From: CBDDFN01 sp965227065
GTDB taxonomy: Bacteria > Pseudomonadota > Alphaproteobacteria > SPJN01
Length of the DNA stretch: 64,000 nucleotides
Direction: 5' to 3'
NCBI GenBank assembly: GCA_965227065.1
Contig: CBDDFN010000007.1
Span: 1-64,000, forward strand
Shown: positions 1 to 8,505 of the stretch, piece after piece
Layout: every line of letters begins with the position of its first letter
How positions within the stretch are numbered: position 1 is the first letter of the stretch
The notes under the pieces: generated by a model
Database searches by the model: none
The model's input: only the letters and a program-made list of their open reading frames with translations
What the model was told of the DNA's origin: nothing
Program-made: the position numbers and the translations under genes

Positions 1-468
1 GTGTCATGCATCTGCCGGGCGGGATGCTCGGGCGGGATGTTCAACGCGGAGAAATTATGGAAGTCATCCTCAATATCGGGACCGTCTTTGACCTCAAAGC
101 CCATGCCCGCAAAGATGGTGATGACCTCATCCATGACCTGGCTGATGGGGTGGATCGTGCCGCGCTCTTCAGGGCGCACGGGCAGGCTGACATCGACGCG
201 TTCGGTTTCAAGCCGCTCGGCCAGCGCTGCGGCGGCAAAGCCGTCCTTGGCCGCCACAATCGCATCCATCACCGCAGTGCGCAGTTCATTCAGTGCGGGG
301 CCGGCGGTCTTGCGCTCTTCAGGCGACATTTGCCAGCTCTTTCAGCTTGAGCGAAATTTCACCCTTCTTGCCCAGATAGGCGACGCGGACCTCTTCAAGT
401 CCGGCTTCGTCCCCTGCTTTGCTGACCGCTTCAAGCGCACGCGCGCGCAATTGTTCAATTTCAGACAT
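1..468 (-). CDS. pheS: Phenylalanyl-tRNA synthetase alpha subunit, N-terminal part, frameshifted and cut by the window edge
   Basis: Reading leftwards, the product begins MSEIEQLRARALEAV and continues with the PheS N-terminal coiled-coil region; the other end runs off the window, so only about 155 residues are visible. The catalytic core that charges tRNA-Phe lies outside. The frame breaks near 325-338. Before the break it reads GKKGEISLKLKELA; after it reads SPEERKTAGPALNELRTAV and then the conserved HPISQVMDEV stretch. PheS homologues have a 'G-K-M-S-P-E-E-R'-like link here, which two missing bases (one in a G run, one in an A run) would restore, so I treat this as sequence error rather than a broken gene. 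An alternative start lies four codons upstream at 480. It follows rplT in the same direction, the usual infC-rpmI-rplT-pheS order. Confidence 0.88.
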
Positions 469-510
469 GACATTCTTCATTCGTGAAAATGGTGCCGGAA
501 AAGGCCCTGA

Positions 511-527
511 ATGTCAGTGTCTGACAT
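511..527. promoter_or_regulatory. Perfect inverted repeat upstream of pheS
   Basis: ATGTCAG-TGT-CTGACAT is a perfect 7-bp inverted repeat with a 3-nt centre, about 43 bases upstream of the pheS start and next to the terminator-like hairpin at 529-558. It could be an operator or part of an RNA leader that controls pheS; nothing in the sequence tells which. Confidence 0.4.
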
Positions 528-528
528 G

Positions 529-558
529 AAAACGGGCCCGGCTGTGAAGGCCCGGTTT
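529..558 (-). terminator. Terminator-like hairpin between rplT and pheS
   Basis: On the minus strand AAACCGGGCC pairs with GGCCCGTTTT (one bulged base) around a 10-nt loop, and the 3' arm ends in four T residues. It lies in the 133-base gap after the rplT stop, so it can end the infC-rpmI-rplT transcript or attenuate read-through into pheS. Confidence 0.55.
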
Positions 559-601
559 CGATGCACACAATTTGTCCGGGCCCAGTGGCCCCTGAAGCCG
601 G

Positions 602-964
602 TTAGGCGCTCGGCAAAGCCGATTGCGCCTGGTCGACCAGGGCCTTGAAGGCCTCAGGCTCACGGACGGCGAGATCGGCAAGAACCTTGCGATCAACCTC
701 AATGCCCGCAAGCTTGAGGCCGTTCATAAATCGGGCATAGGTCAGACCGTGTTCGCGCGCACCCGCATTGATCCGCTGGATCCACAGCGAACGGAAGTTC
801 CGCTTGCGGACCTTGCGGTCGCGATACTGGTACTGCATCGACATCTCGACCGCCTGATTGGCAGCGCGGAAGGTGTTTTTACGACGCCCCTGAAAGCCTT
901 TGGCGTTCTTGATCACCTTGCGGTGACGGGCGTGGGTGGTTGTCCCTCTTTTGACACGTGACAT
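602..964 (-). CDS. rplT: 50S ribosomal protein L20
   Basis: The 120-residue product opens MSRVKRGTTTHARHRK and carries the typical L20 basic N-terminal helix (KNAKGFQGRRKNTFRAA) followed by the globular RNA-binding domain (FRSLWIQRINAGAREHGLTY). Full family length, no frameshift. L20 binds 23S rRNA early in large-subunit assembly and in several bacteria represses its own operon through the mRNA. It lies 26 bases after rpmI and downstream of infC. Confidence 0.98.
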   Translation of the reverse strand: MSRVKRGTTTHARHRKVIKNAKGFQGRRKNTFRAANQAVEMSMQYQYRDRKVRKRNFRSLWIQRINAGAREHGLTYARFMNGLKLAGIEVDRKVLADLAVREPEAFKALVDQAQSALPSA

Positions 965-990
965 GGGCTTTAGCTCCTCTTAACCACCGC

Positions 991-1188
991 TTAGCGGTAG
1001 GGCATCCATTTTTTGACGGTTTTTTCGTCCGCCTTGCACAACACATCAGTACCGCGCTGATTGCGGATCTGCTTGTTGGTGCGTTTGATCATGCCGTGGC
1101 GTTTGCCGGGCTGGGCCGCTTTGACCCGGCCTTTGGCGGTGAGCTTAAAGCGCTTTTTCGTGCCGCTTTTCGTCTTCATCTTGGGCAT
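991..1188 (-). CDS. rpmI: 50S ribosomal protein L35
   Basis: 65 residues starting MPKMKTKSGTKKRF, the invariant L35 N-terminus, and ending KKWMPYR. The protein is small and very basic. I use the ATG at 1188 rather than the one three codons upstream at 1197 because AAGGA lies 8 bases before 1188 and would overlap the earlier start. It sits between infC and rplT, the standard arrangement. Complete and unbroken, unlike infC beside it. Confidence 0.97.
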   Translation of the reverse strand: MPKMKTKSGTKKRFKLTAKGRVKAAQPGKRHGMIKRTNKQIRNQRGTDVLCKADEKTVKKWMPYR

Positions 1189-1240
1189 TTGCGTCATCCT
1201 TTATTGATCTGGGACGGGGCAAGCCGCCCGATACGCTTTT

Positions 1241-1274
1241 GAACCGGCATGGCAGCCCTTTCGCCAGCCGGTTC
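1241..1274. promoter_or_regulatory. Strong stem-loop in the infC-rpmI gap
   Basis: GAACCGGC (1241-1248) pairs perfectly with GCCGGTTC (1267-1274), and an inner TGGC/GCCA pair extends the stem to about 12 bp with one bulge. A second hairpin, GGCGCG/CGCGCC, follows at 1284-1307. The 149-base gap between infC and rpmI therefore holds two tandem hairpins. Without a T tract they are better candidates for RNA processing or L20-type autoregulation than for termination; that role is inferred. Confidence 0.5.
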
Positions 1275-1337
1275 GATGTGGAAGGCGCGCTTCTACAAAA
1301 ACGCGCCGTCAAAATCAAGGGTCAGATTAGCGCGGCC

Positions 1338-1877
1338 CTAGCGGGGGGCGATCACCATGATCATCTGGCGGCCTTCCATTTTGGGCACCGCTTCGACCTT
1401 GGCGATTTCCTCGGTCTCGCTTTCAACCTTCTTAAGCAGATCCATGCCCAATTCCTGGTGCGCCAGTTCCCGGCCGCGGGAAGCGGATGGTCAGCTTGAC
1501 CTTGTCGCCATCCTCTATAAAGCGGCGCAGATTGCGCATCTTGGTGTCATAATCATGGGTGTCGATGTTGGGACGCATCTTGATCTCTTTCACATCGACG
1601 GTTTTCCTGCTTTTTGCGCGCTTCAGCGGCTTTTTTCTGCGCTTGATACTTATATTTGCCGTAATCAAGCACTTTGCAGACGGGCGGTTTGGCACCCGGT
1701 GAGATCTCCACGAGATCAAGCCCGGCTCTGCGGCGATCTCCATGGCATCTCCAATCGATACAACACCGCGATTTTCGCCCTCAGCGTCAATCAGCCGGAC
1801 TTCGCGGTCATTGATATCGTCATTAACCCGCGGCCCGTCCTTCTTGGGCGGGCGGCGGCAAATGGTCTACGTGCGAT
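1338..1877 (-). CDS. infC: Translation initiation factor IF-3, frameshifted in this sequence
   Basis: Pieces in different frames join into one IF-3: KDGPRVNDDINDREVRLID, then AMEIAAE-GLDLVEISPGAKP, VCKVLDYGKYKYQ, KTVDVKEIKMRPNIDTHDYD, RRFIEDGDKVKLTIRFRG and finally a tail ending QMIMVIAPR. Four one-base indels are needed (near 1476, 1612, 1724 and 1832); they sum to zero and give 179 residues, normal for the family. IF-3 prevents premature subunit joining and checks the start codon. The likely start is ATC at 1877 (reading IARRPFAAA) with GAGGAG about 9 bases upstream. infC classically uses a rare AUU/AUC/AUA codon that allows autoregulation. Because infC is essential, sequence error is likelier than decay. 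Confidence 0.9.
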
Positions 1878-1958
1878 GGCGGTCTCTCCTCTCAGTTTCG
1901 CCATTAAGGTTCAGGCCCGGTACTATACACCAAAGCCTGAAAAATTTGGTAAGGAAGC

Positions 1959-3970
1959 TTATGCGGCCTTTTCTTTCAGATCAGGCGGCAAAATCTCGGC
2001 TTTGAGCGCTTCAAGCGCCTCATCGAGGCCGATAAAGCTCTGTTCCTTAACGCCCAGTCGGCGCATGGCAACGGTGCGCTCTTCGGCTTCGCGCTTTCCG
2101 ACGACCAAAAGGACGGGAACCTTGCCGACCGAATGTTCGCGGACCTTATAATTGATCTTTTCGTTTCTGAGATCGGTTTCAACCCGAACACCGGAGGCGC
2201 GCAACTGGGCGGCGACCTCAAGCGCATACTCATCGGCATCCGACACGATGGTCGCCACCACCACTTGGGTGGGCGCAAGCCACAAAGGCAGACGACCGGC
2301 AAAGTTTTCGATCAGGATCGCAATGAAGCGTTCCATCGATCCAACAATCGCCCGGTGCAGCATGACGGGACGGTGCTTTTCGCCATCTTCGCCGACATAG
2401 GACATCTCAAAGCGCTCGGGCAGGACAAAGTCGAGCTGCAGCGTGCCGCACTGCCAGCTCCGCCCGATGGCATCGCGCAGATGAAACTCGATTTTGGGAC
2501 CATAAAAGGCGCCTTCGCCGGGCGCCCATTCAAAATCGAGCCCGACCTGATTGAGCGCGTCTTCAAGGCCCTTTTCAGCGCGATCCCAAACTTCATCTTC
2601 GCCCGCGCGGACATCGGGCCGGGTGGCGAGCTTTACAAACCAGTCGTCAAAGCCGATATCGGCATAAACGGTTTTCAAAAGCTCGATAAACAGGATCGAT
2701 TCTTCAAGAAACTGATCTTCGCGGCAAAAAATATGCGCATCATCCTGCACGAACTGGCGCACCCGCATCAGCCCGTGAAGCGCGCCGTGCGGTTCGTTGC
2801 GGTGACAACACCCAAATTCAGCCATGCGGATCGGCAGATCGCGATAGCTTTTCATGCCCTGCTCAAATATCTGGATATGGGCGGGACAGTTCATCGGCTT
2901 GAGCGCCATAAAGATGGCGTCCTGACTGATCAGCGCGCTGTCTTCTTCGGTCGAGGGCCGCTCATCGGGAACCACAAACATATTCTCGCGGAACTTGCCC
3001 CAATGGCCCGAGGTGACCCAGAAATCATTACGGTACACCAAAGGCGTGCGCACCTCTTCATAGCCCGCTTCCAGCAGGCGGCGGCGCATATATTGCTCAA
3101 GCGCCTGATAAAGCGTCCAGGCCCTTGGAATGCCAGAAGGCCTGACCGGCGGCTTCTTCCTGGAAATGGAACAGGTCCATATCCTTGCCCAGTTTGCGGT
3201 GGTCACGCAGCGCGGCTTCTTCCAGACGCACCAGATGCGCCTTGAGCTGTTTCTTGTCGAGCCAGCCAGTGCCGTAAATGCGCGAGAGCTGGGGGTTGCG
3301 CTGATCACCCCGCCAATAGGCGCCCGACACACGCGTCAGCTTGAAGGCTTGCGGGTCAAGCTGGCCGGTTGAGGCCAGATGGGGGCCCTTGCACATATCC
3401 ATCCAGTCATCGCCGGACCAGTAGACGGTGATCTCTTCATTATCGGGCAGCTCAGCCGCCCATTCGGCCTTGAACGCCTCGCCGTCTTTGGCCCAGCATT
3501 CGATCAGCGCATCACGCTCCCACACCTCACGGCGCAACGGCTTGTCGGCCTTGATGATCCGGCGCATTTCCTCTTCGATGGCGGGCAGGTCATCTTCCAT
3601 GAAAGGCCGCTCAGCCGGGGCGAAATCATAATAAAAAGCCGTCTTCGGTGGCAGGCCCGAAGGTAATCTGGGTGCCGGGGAAGAGATTTTGCACGGCTTC
3701 GGCCAGCACATGGGCAAAGTCATGGCGCACAAGCTCAAGCGCCTCGGCCTCATCCTTCCGGGTGATCAAGCGAAGTTCAACATCCTGGGTGATTTCGCGA
3801 TTAAGATCGATGATCTCATCGCCGATGGCCCCGGCCAAGGCGGCCTTGGCAAGGCCCGGACCAATATCGGTTGCGACCTGGAGCGGGGTGGTAGTCCCGG
3901 CAAACTCCCGCACTGATCCATCAGGCAGAGAAATTTTGACCGGTTTTGGGGCGTCCACGCTCGTCTCCAT
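1959..3970 (-). CDS. thrS: Threonyl-tRNA synthetase, two frameshifts in this sequence
   Basis: Three overlapping frames give one ThrRS of about 669 residues: an N-terminal TGS domain (KISLPDGSVREF), the SAD editing domain (HDFAHVLAEAVQNLFP), the class II catalytic core and the C-terminal anticodon-binding domain (PTQVVVATI). Zinc-ligand contexts are visible: MNCPAH, and the MLHRAIVGS motif. One extra T near 3628 breaks EDGFYYDF, and one extra C near 3125 breaks the conserved FWHSKGW motif. Removing both restores an uninterrupted protein of normal length, so I regard the gene as intact in the organism. The start METSVDAPKPVKI at 3970 fits the family. It lies 81 bases upstream of infC in the same direction. 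Confidence 0.93.
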
Positions 3971-4032
3971 CGTTAAAAAGTGGGTCTGGATGCCGGGATA
4001 TGGCGGGGCGGGCGGGCGAAGTCAAGCAGACC

Positions 4033-5265
4033 TCAGCCCGCACCCAGTATTTCTTCATAGACATGAAGCGTGCGGGACACCATCAGACGGGCATCATATT
4101 CGGTGTGAACCCGGCTGGAAGCGACACTGGACAGCCGCTCCCTTGTTTCAAGATCGATGGTGAGCGCAGCCTGCAACGCTTTGGCCAGTGAGGCCGCATC
4201 GCCGGGCGTGAACAAAAAGCCGGTTTCACCCTCAATTACGGTTTCAGCCAGCCCGCCATGCCCGGCGGCGACCACCATGGCACCCATGGCTTGCGCCTCG
4301 ACCGGCACCCGGCCAAACGCTTCGGGGGATGTGCTGGGGACAACCACAATGTCGGCCAGCTTGTATGCGGCTGCCATATCATCGCAGTGCGGCGCCATCC
4401 GCATGACGTTCCACAAATCACGCTTTTCGATCTCTTTTTCGAGGCTGGCGCGGTAGCCGCTATTGCCCTGATCATCACCGACAATCACGACGACAAATTT
4501 CCAGTCGCCGATTTCGGCCCGAATCCGGTCGACAGCGTCAATAAGAACGCGATGTCCTTTCAGTTCGGTCAACCGGCCGGGCATCAACACAACCGGAACA
4601 CCATCAGGAACTTTCCACTGTTCGCTGAGCTTGATGATCCGCCCGCCGGCAACATTTTCAGGCCGGTACCTGGACAGATCGACACCACGGGGGATGACCC
4701 TGAGCCGATCCTCGCCCACCCCGTAGGTTTCGGCGATATGACGGCCCGTAAAGTGTGAGACGGCAATCACACGCTCACCCAGAATAAGGCTTTTATTGTA
4801 ACGCTGCTTGAGCGCGCCGCCATGATGGATGCCGTGCCAGGTAGCGAGATAAGGAATTCCCGAAATCTGCGAAGCCTTGTTGGCGACCCATGCGGGGATG
4901 CGGGAGCGGGCATGAAGCAAATCAGCCTTTTCCTGCACCGCAATCGCTGCAACCTTTTTGGCATTCGCGCGCACCGCCAAAGGCGACTTCTTGCCGACCT
5001 CAAGGGGGATGTGGCGTGCGCCCGCGTTTTCAAGCTCAGCAATCATCCGTCCGCCGGGCGCTGAGATCACAAGCGCTGTTCCACCCGCCTCGACAATGCC
5101 TGCAGCAACCTCAACCGTACCGCGTTCGGCCCCGCCCGATTGCATGGACGGGATAAGCTGGATCACCGTGCGTCCCGACAGATCGGGAAAGCCCAATGTC
5201 CCATCACCGGGTTTACCCTCCCCGGGCTTGCCATCACTTTGAGGGCTTTTATAGTCAAGTGTCAT
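4033..5265 (-). CDS. GT4-family glycosyltransferase, cell-surface glycan type
   Basis: 410 residues with the GT-B fold. The N-terminal half has QLIPSMQSGGAERGTVEVA, the 'GGAER' loop of GT4 enzymes. The C-terminal half has VVLMPGRLTELKGH and the nucleotide-sugar E-x7-E motif in SPEAFGRVPVEA, then GGLAETVIEGETGFL. Such enzymes move a sugar from a nucleotide donor to lipopolysaccharide or a capsule precursor at the inner membrane; donor and acceptor cannot be read from sequence. I choose the ATG at 5265 (MTLDYKSP); a longer frame upstream lacks family similarity. The first 30 residues are G/P/D-rich and probably disordered. Ends 62 bases before the thrS start. Confidence 0.85.
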   Translation of the reverse strand: MTLDYKSPQSDGKPGEGKPGDGTLGFPDLSGRTVIQLIPSMQSGGAERGTVEVAAGIVEAGGTALVISAPGGRMIAELENAGARHIPLEVGKKSPLAVRANAKKVAAIAVQEKADLLHARSRIPAWVANKASQISGIPYLATWHGIHHGGALKQRYNKSLILGERVIAVSHFTGRHIAETYGVGEDRLRVIPRGVDLSRYRPENVAGGRIIKLSEQWKVPDGVPVVLMPGRLTELKGHRVLIDAVDRIRAEIGDWKFVVVIVGDDQGNSGYRASLEKEIEKRDLWNVMRMAPHCDDMAAAYKLADIVVVPSTSPEAFGRVPVEAQAMGAMVVAAGHGGLAETVIEGETGFLFTPGDAASLAKALQAALTIDLETRERLSSVASSRVHTEYDARLMVSRTLHVYEEILGAG

Positions 5266-5296
5266 TGTGATCCCCGCGCATCGAAAGTGACCTATC

Positions 5297-6061
5297 ATGC
5301 CCCAACCGTCCGAGCCTTGCACCCTGGTCCGCCCCGATGGGGAGACCATCGCCTATCACGCCACGGCGGGCAATGGCGCGGGCGCCGCAACGGTCGTTTT
5401 TCTAGGCGGCTTTATGTCCGATTTGGGCGGCACCAAAGCCATCGCCTTACAAGATTGGGCCGACCAGGCCGGGCGGGGTTTTGTCCGCTTTGACTATTAC
5501 GGGCATGGGCAAAGCTCGGGAGACTTTCCCAAAGGCACCATTTCGCGATGGGCCGAAGACGCGATTGCCGTCATCGATGAAGTGACAACAGGCCCGCTGG
5601 TGCTGGTCGGCTCCTCCATGGGCGGCTGGGTCGGGCTCAAGGCCGCTTTGGGCCCGGCCTGATCGTGTACAGGCCTTTGTCGGTATCGCACCCGCGCCTG
5701 ATTTCACCGAGAAACTGATGTGGGCAGGGTTCCCCCGATCACATCCGGGAAAAGATCATGACCGAGGGGGCGTTTGCCAAGCCGTCCGATTATGATGATG
5801 AGCCCTACATCATTTCCAAAGCCTTGATTGAAGATGGACGCGAAAACCAGCTTCTTGACGCGCCCATCGCGCTCAATTGCCCGGTGCGCATCCTGCAAGG
5901 CATGCAAGACCCCCGATGTGCCGTGGAAGCACGCCTTTAAACTGATTGACGCCATCGACAGCGATGATCTGGAATTCACCCTGATCAAATCAGGCGATCA
6001 CCGATTGTCCGAGACCGCCGATCTCGCCCGGCTGATCAGGACGATTGAAGCGCTGCTGTAA
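5297..6061 (+). CDS. Alpha/beta hydrolase, three frameshifts in this sequence
   Basis: Four frame segments join into a 253-residue alpha/beta hydrolase: VVFLGGFMSDLGGTKA (oxyanion region), RFDYYGHGQSSGD, the nucleophile elbow LVGSSMGGW, then VRILQGMQDPDVPW with the acid and SGDHRLS with the catalytic His. The breaks are near 5648 (GGG for GG), 5733 (C5 for C4) and 5915 (C5 for C4), each one extra base in a homopolymer. Removing them restores one continuous product, so this is probably a functional gene with sequence errors. It resembles short-chain serine esterases/peptidases; the substrate is unknown. Divergent from the glycosyltransferase. Its 3' end overlaps the facing epimerase gene by 26 bases. 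Confidence 0.8.
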
Positions 6062-6845
6062 GACCATCGCGATAGTTGGAACAGGCCATCTCCATCGCAA
6101 ACCGGCCTTTGATTTTCGCATTCGAAACAAGCCGGTTGTCGGCATAAAAGCTGCGCGCCATATCCGACAGTTCCGCACTGTCAAAGGCAATCGCAGGCGG
6201 CGGCTCCACCCCCAGCAGCCCGGCGGCATAGGCGATGACATCTTGCGGTGGAGCGGCTTCATCATCGCACAGATTGTAGATCGCGCCTGTGGGATCGGGG
6301 TCGAGCATGGACGCCAGAGTGAACCGGGCAATGTCGGCTACATGAATGCGCGAGAACACCTGGCCCGGCTTGATGATCCGCCGCGCCCGGCCTGCTTTCA
6401 GCTGCTCAAGCGCTGAGCGGCCCGGCCCGTAAATGCCAGCAAGCCGAAAGATATGAACCGGCCCAAGCGCAGCCCAGGCGGCCTCATCCCGCACCCGGCG
6501 GTGGGAGCGTTCCGATGAGGGGTTGAGCGGCGAGGTCTCGTCCACCACCGCCCCGTCTGTGTTGCCGTAAACCCCGGTGGTCGACAAATAGCCCAGCCAG
6601 CTTGGTTTGGCTTCCACAATGGCCCGGCCATAGCGCGCAATGACGGGATCAATGGTGGTTTCAGGCGGCACCGAAGACAGAATGTGGCTGGCGCTGTTCA
6701 GCGCGGCACGAACGGCTTCGTCATCTTCAAAATCAAGACCGCCCCGGCTTGATGTGCCGGTGACCTCAAAACCTTTGGTCCGGGCCAGATCGGCAATGAA
6801 ACGCGCCGAATAGCCCAGGCCGAAAATGAACAGGGTGTTTTGCAC
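6036..6845 (-). CDS. NAD(P)-binding epimerase/dehydratase-like protein (YeeZ type)
   Basis: 269 residues forming an extended-SDR Rossmann protein. The glycine motif is FIFGLGYSARFIADLA (residues 5-20), there is a STTGVYG segment typical of sugar epimerases near residue 90, and FRLAGIYGPGRSALEQLK follows. The YxxxK catalytic pair is not obvious, as in the YeeZ branch. The family includes nucleotide-sugar epimerases and uncharacterised NAD(P)-binding proteins, so the reaction cannot be named. It starts at ATG 6845, directly followed upstream by the exported-protein gene ending at 6848, so the two are probably co-transcribed. Confidence 0.75.
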   Translation of the reverse strand: MQNTLFIFGLGYSARFIADLARTKGFEVTGTSSRGGLDFEDDEAVRAALNSASHILSSVPPETTIDPVIARYGRAIVEAKPSWLGYLSTTGVYGNTDGAVVDETSPLNPSSERSHRRVRDEAAWAALGPVHIFRLAGIYGPGRSALEQLKAGRARRIIKPGQVFSRIHVADIARFTLASMLDPDPTGAIYNLCDDEAAPPQDVIAYAAGLLGVEPPPAIAFDSAELSDMARSFYADNRLVSNAKIKGRFAMEMACSNYRDGLTAALQSS

Positions 6846-6847
6846 AG

Positions 6848-7582
6848 CTACTCCGCTTTGGGCGCGAGGGCCTCCAGAACCACAGTGGCGCGCATGGTAA
6901 TATGCTCAGTGACTGCAATGCCACCGCCCATCGGCGCAGGCGCAGCTTCGGCCATGTCAGCCGCCATGGAATAGGCTTTCGCGGCGCGAACCACCGGGCG
7001 CACCGGGGCATGTTCCCCAAAATCAACAAAGGCGATGCGGTAGCCGCGCCCTTCAAAGGCGTCATTGGCGGCCTTCAGTTCAGCTTTGGCTTCGGCATAA
7101 AGCTTTTTGCGCATCTCACGCTTGGCGGCTTCGCGTTCCGCCAGCGTGGGATGCCACTGAACCGCGCCGACGGAGACATTGAAGCCGGGCTTGGACTGAC
7201 TGCGGGTTTTGGTATCGAGACCCGACAGGTCGGCTTCAGACAAACGCGCCTCGGCATTCACATACCAGCGTTCCAGGCCCGACTTGTCTTGATTGCGGTT
7301 GATGCGCGTGATTTTCCAATCCGCCTTGGGGGCCAGTGCCTTGAGGCTTTTGTTGATGTCGGCGCGGGCGGTGCCGGTGTCCGAGCCTTTAAAGCTGGCA
7401 TTGATGTCGATGCGCACGAGCGGCTTTTCGGCCTCAACATAATCTTCCATCGAAAGGCCCAGAATGATCTGGTCGCCCACAAGCGCATCATCATCGGCGC
7501 GGGCAGGTGAAAAGGCAAAGACCAGCAGGGTCAGAACCACCATGGCGGCGGTCATGAGCTGATGAGGGGCGGGTTTTGTCAT
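6848..7582 (-). CDS. Exported protein, possibly SIMPL (DUF541)-like
   Basis: 244 residues starting MTKPAPHQLMTAAMVV, with GGAGAG just upstream of the ATG at 7582. A signal peptide ending FSPARA is followed by DDDALVGD, so it is probably periplasmic. The middle has a charged helix (EREAAKREMRKKLYAEAKAEL), followed by YRIAFVDFGE and a C-terminal strand ITMRATVVLEALAP. That helix-strand pattern is similar to SIMPL/DUF541 periplasmic proteins, but I cannot prove membership. No catalytic motif is evident. It shares a 134-base divergent region with the TPR gene at 7717. Confidence 0.6.
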   Translation of the reverse strand: MTKPAPHQLMTAAMVVLTLLVFAFSPARADDDALVGDQIILGLSMEDYVEAEKPLVRIDINASFKGSDTGTARADINKSLKALAPKADWKITRINRNQDKSGLERWYVNAEARLSEADLSGLDTKTRSQSKPGFNVSVGAVQWHPTLAEREAAKREMRKKLYAEAKAELKAANDAFEGRGYRIAFVDFGEHAPVRPVVRAAKAYSMAADMAEAAPAPMGGGIAVTEHITMRATVVLEALAPKAE

Positions 7583-7716
7583 GGGGTCGCTCTCCGTTTT
7601 ATTTGATGACGGCACCATCGGGGGAGAATGTGACCAGGAACGCGGCCCCATTGCGGCCCAATTCCGGTGCGAAGGGAAGTCTTGCCAGCCTGTGACCCAG
7701 ACCCTACACCAGAGCC

Positions 7717-8505
7717 ATGATCCGATATCTTGTTTTAAGCCTGCTTTTATTGCCCCTCACCGCCCAGGCGGTTGAGCCGCTTGATGGCGAGCGCATCGCG
7801 GCCAATCAATATCTGCATTGCCTGCGCCAGATCGAAATCAATCCCGATAAGGCCTATGATCTTGCCGTTGAATGGCGCGATCTGGGTGGTGGAATGCCCG
7901 CCAAACATTGCGCGGCCATGGCGCTTGTGGCGCTCAAGCTCTATCCCGAAGCAGCTGTGAAGTTCGAAGAACTGGCGCGCGGTCAGGGCCTTGCCGGGGC
8001 TAAAATCCGGGCTGAAATTCTGGCCCAGGGCGGCAATGCCTGGACGCTCGCCAAACGCCCGCACAAGGCCATCGATGCCTTTAATGAGGCGCTCAATGTG
8101 CTTGAACAGGCGCCGGAGCGTCATGCCACCATTGAAGCGCAAATCAGGCTCGACCGGGCGCGGCTTCTGGTGCTGGGGGAAGAGGTGGAAGCCGCCCGCC
8201 CCGATGTTGAGACCGTGCTGCGTATCGAAGGGGTCAAGCCCTCAACCAAGGCCGAAGCCCTGGCATTGCGGTCTGATCTGTGGCGCGTAGCCGGGCAATA
8301 TGACAAAGCCGAAAGTGATGCGACCGACGCCATCGCACTCGACCCCGATGCCGGCACCGCCTATCTGGCACGCGGCCGGGTGCGGGCCTTGACCGGCAAT
8401 ACCGCAGGCGCGCGGTCTGATTTTCTGGTCATTCTGCAAGGGGCCAGCCGGCCTGATCTGGCCGAAGCGGCGCGCACCGCTTTGCAGGAGCTTGACATTA
8501 ACTGA
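7717..8505 (+). CDS. Exported tetratricopeptide-repeat protein
   Basis: 262 residues. The signal peptide MIRYLVLSLLLLPLTAQA precedes VEPLDGERIAANQYLHCL. Several TPR-like helical pairs follow: KAIDAFNEALNVLEQA (about residues 113-128), AEALALRSDLWRVAGQYDKAES and TAYLARGRVRALTGNTAGA near the C-terminus. TPRs scaffold protein contacts, so this is likely a periplasmic interaction protein; no partner is evident. No clear Shine-Dalgarno precedes the ATG. It overlaps the facing queG gene by 8 bases. Confidence 0.72.
   Translation: MIRYLVLSLLLLPLTAQAVEPLDGERIAANQYLHCLRQIEINPDKAYDLAVEWRDLGGGMPAKHCAAMALVALKLYPEAAVKFEELARGQGLAGAKIRAEILAQGGNAWTLAKRPHKAIDAFNEALNVLEQAPERHATIEAQIRLDRARLLVLGEEVEAARPDVETVLRIEGVKPSTKAEALALRSDLWRVAGQYDKAESDATDAIALDPDAGTAYLARGRVRALTGNTAGARSDFLVILQGASRPDLAEAARTALQELDIN

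Noticed and set aside
1..6061. True pseudogenisation of pheS, infC, thrS and the hydrolase
   Set aside because: Three are essential, all indels are single bases mostly in homopolymers, and reading frames on both sides of each break stay highly conserved. Decay would also leave substitutions and stops, which are not seen.
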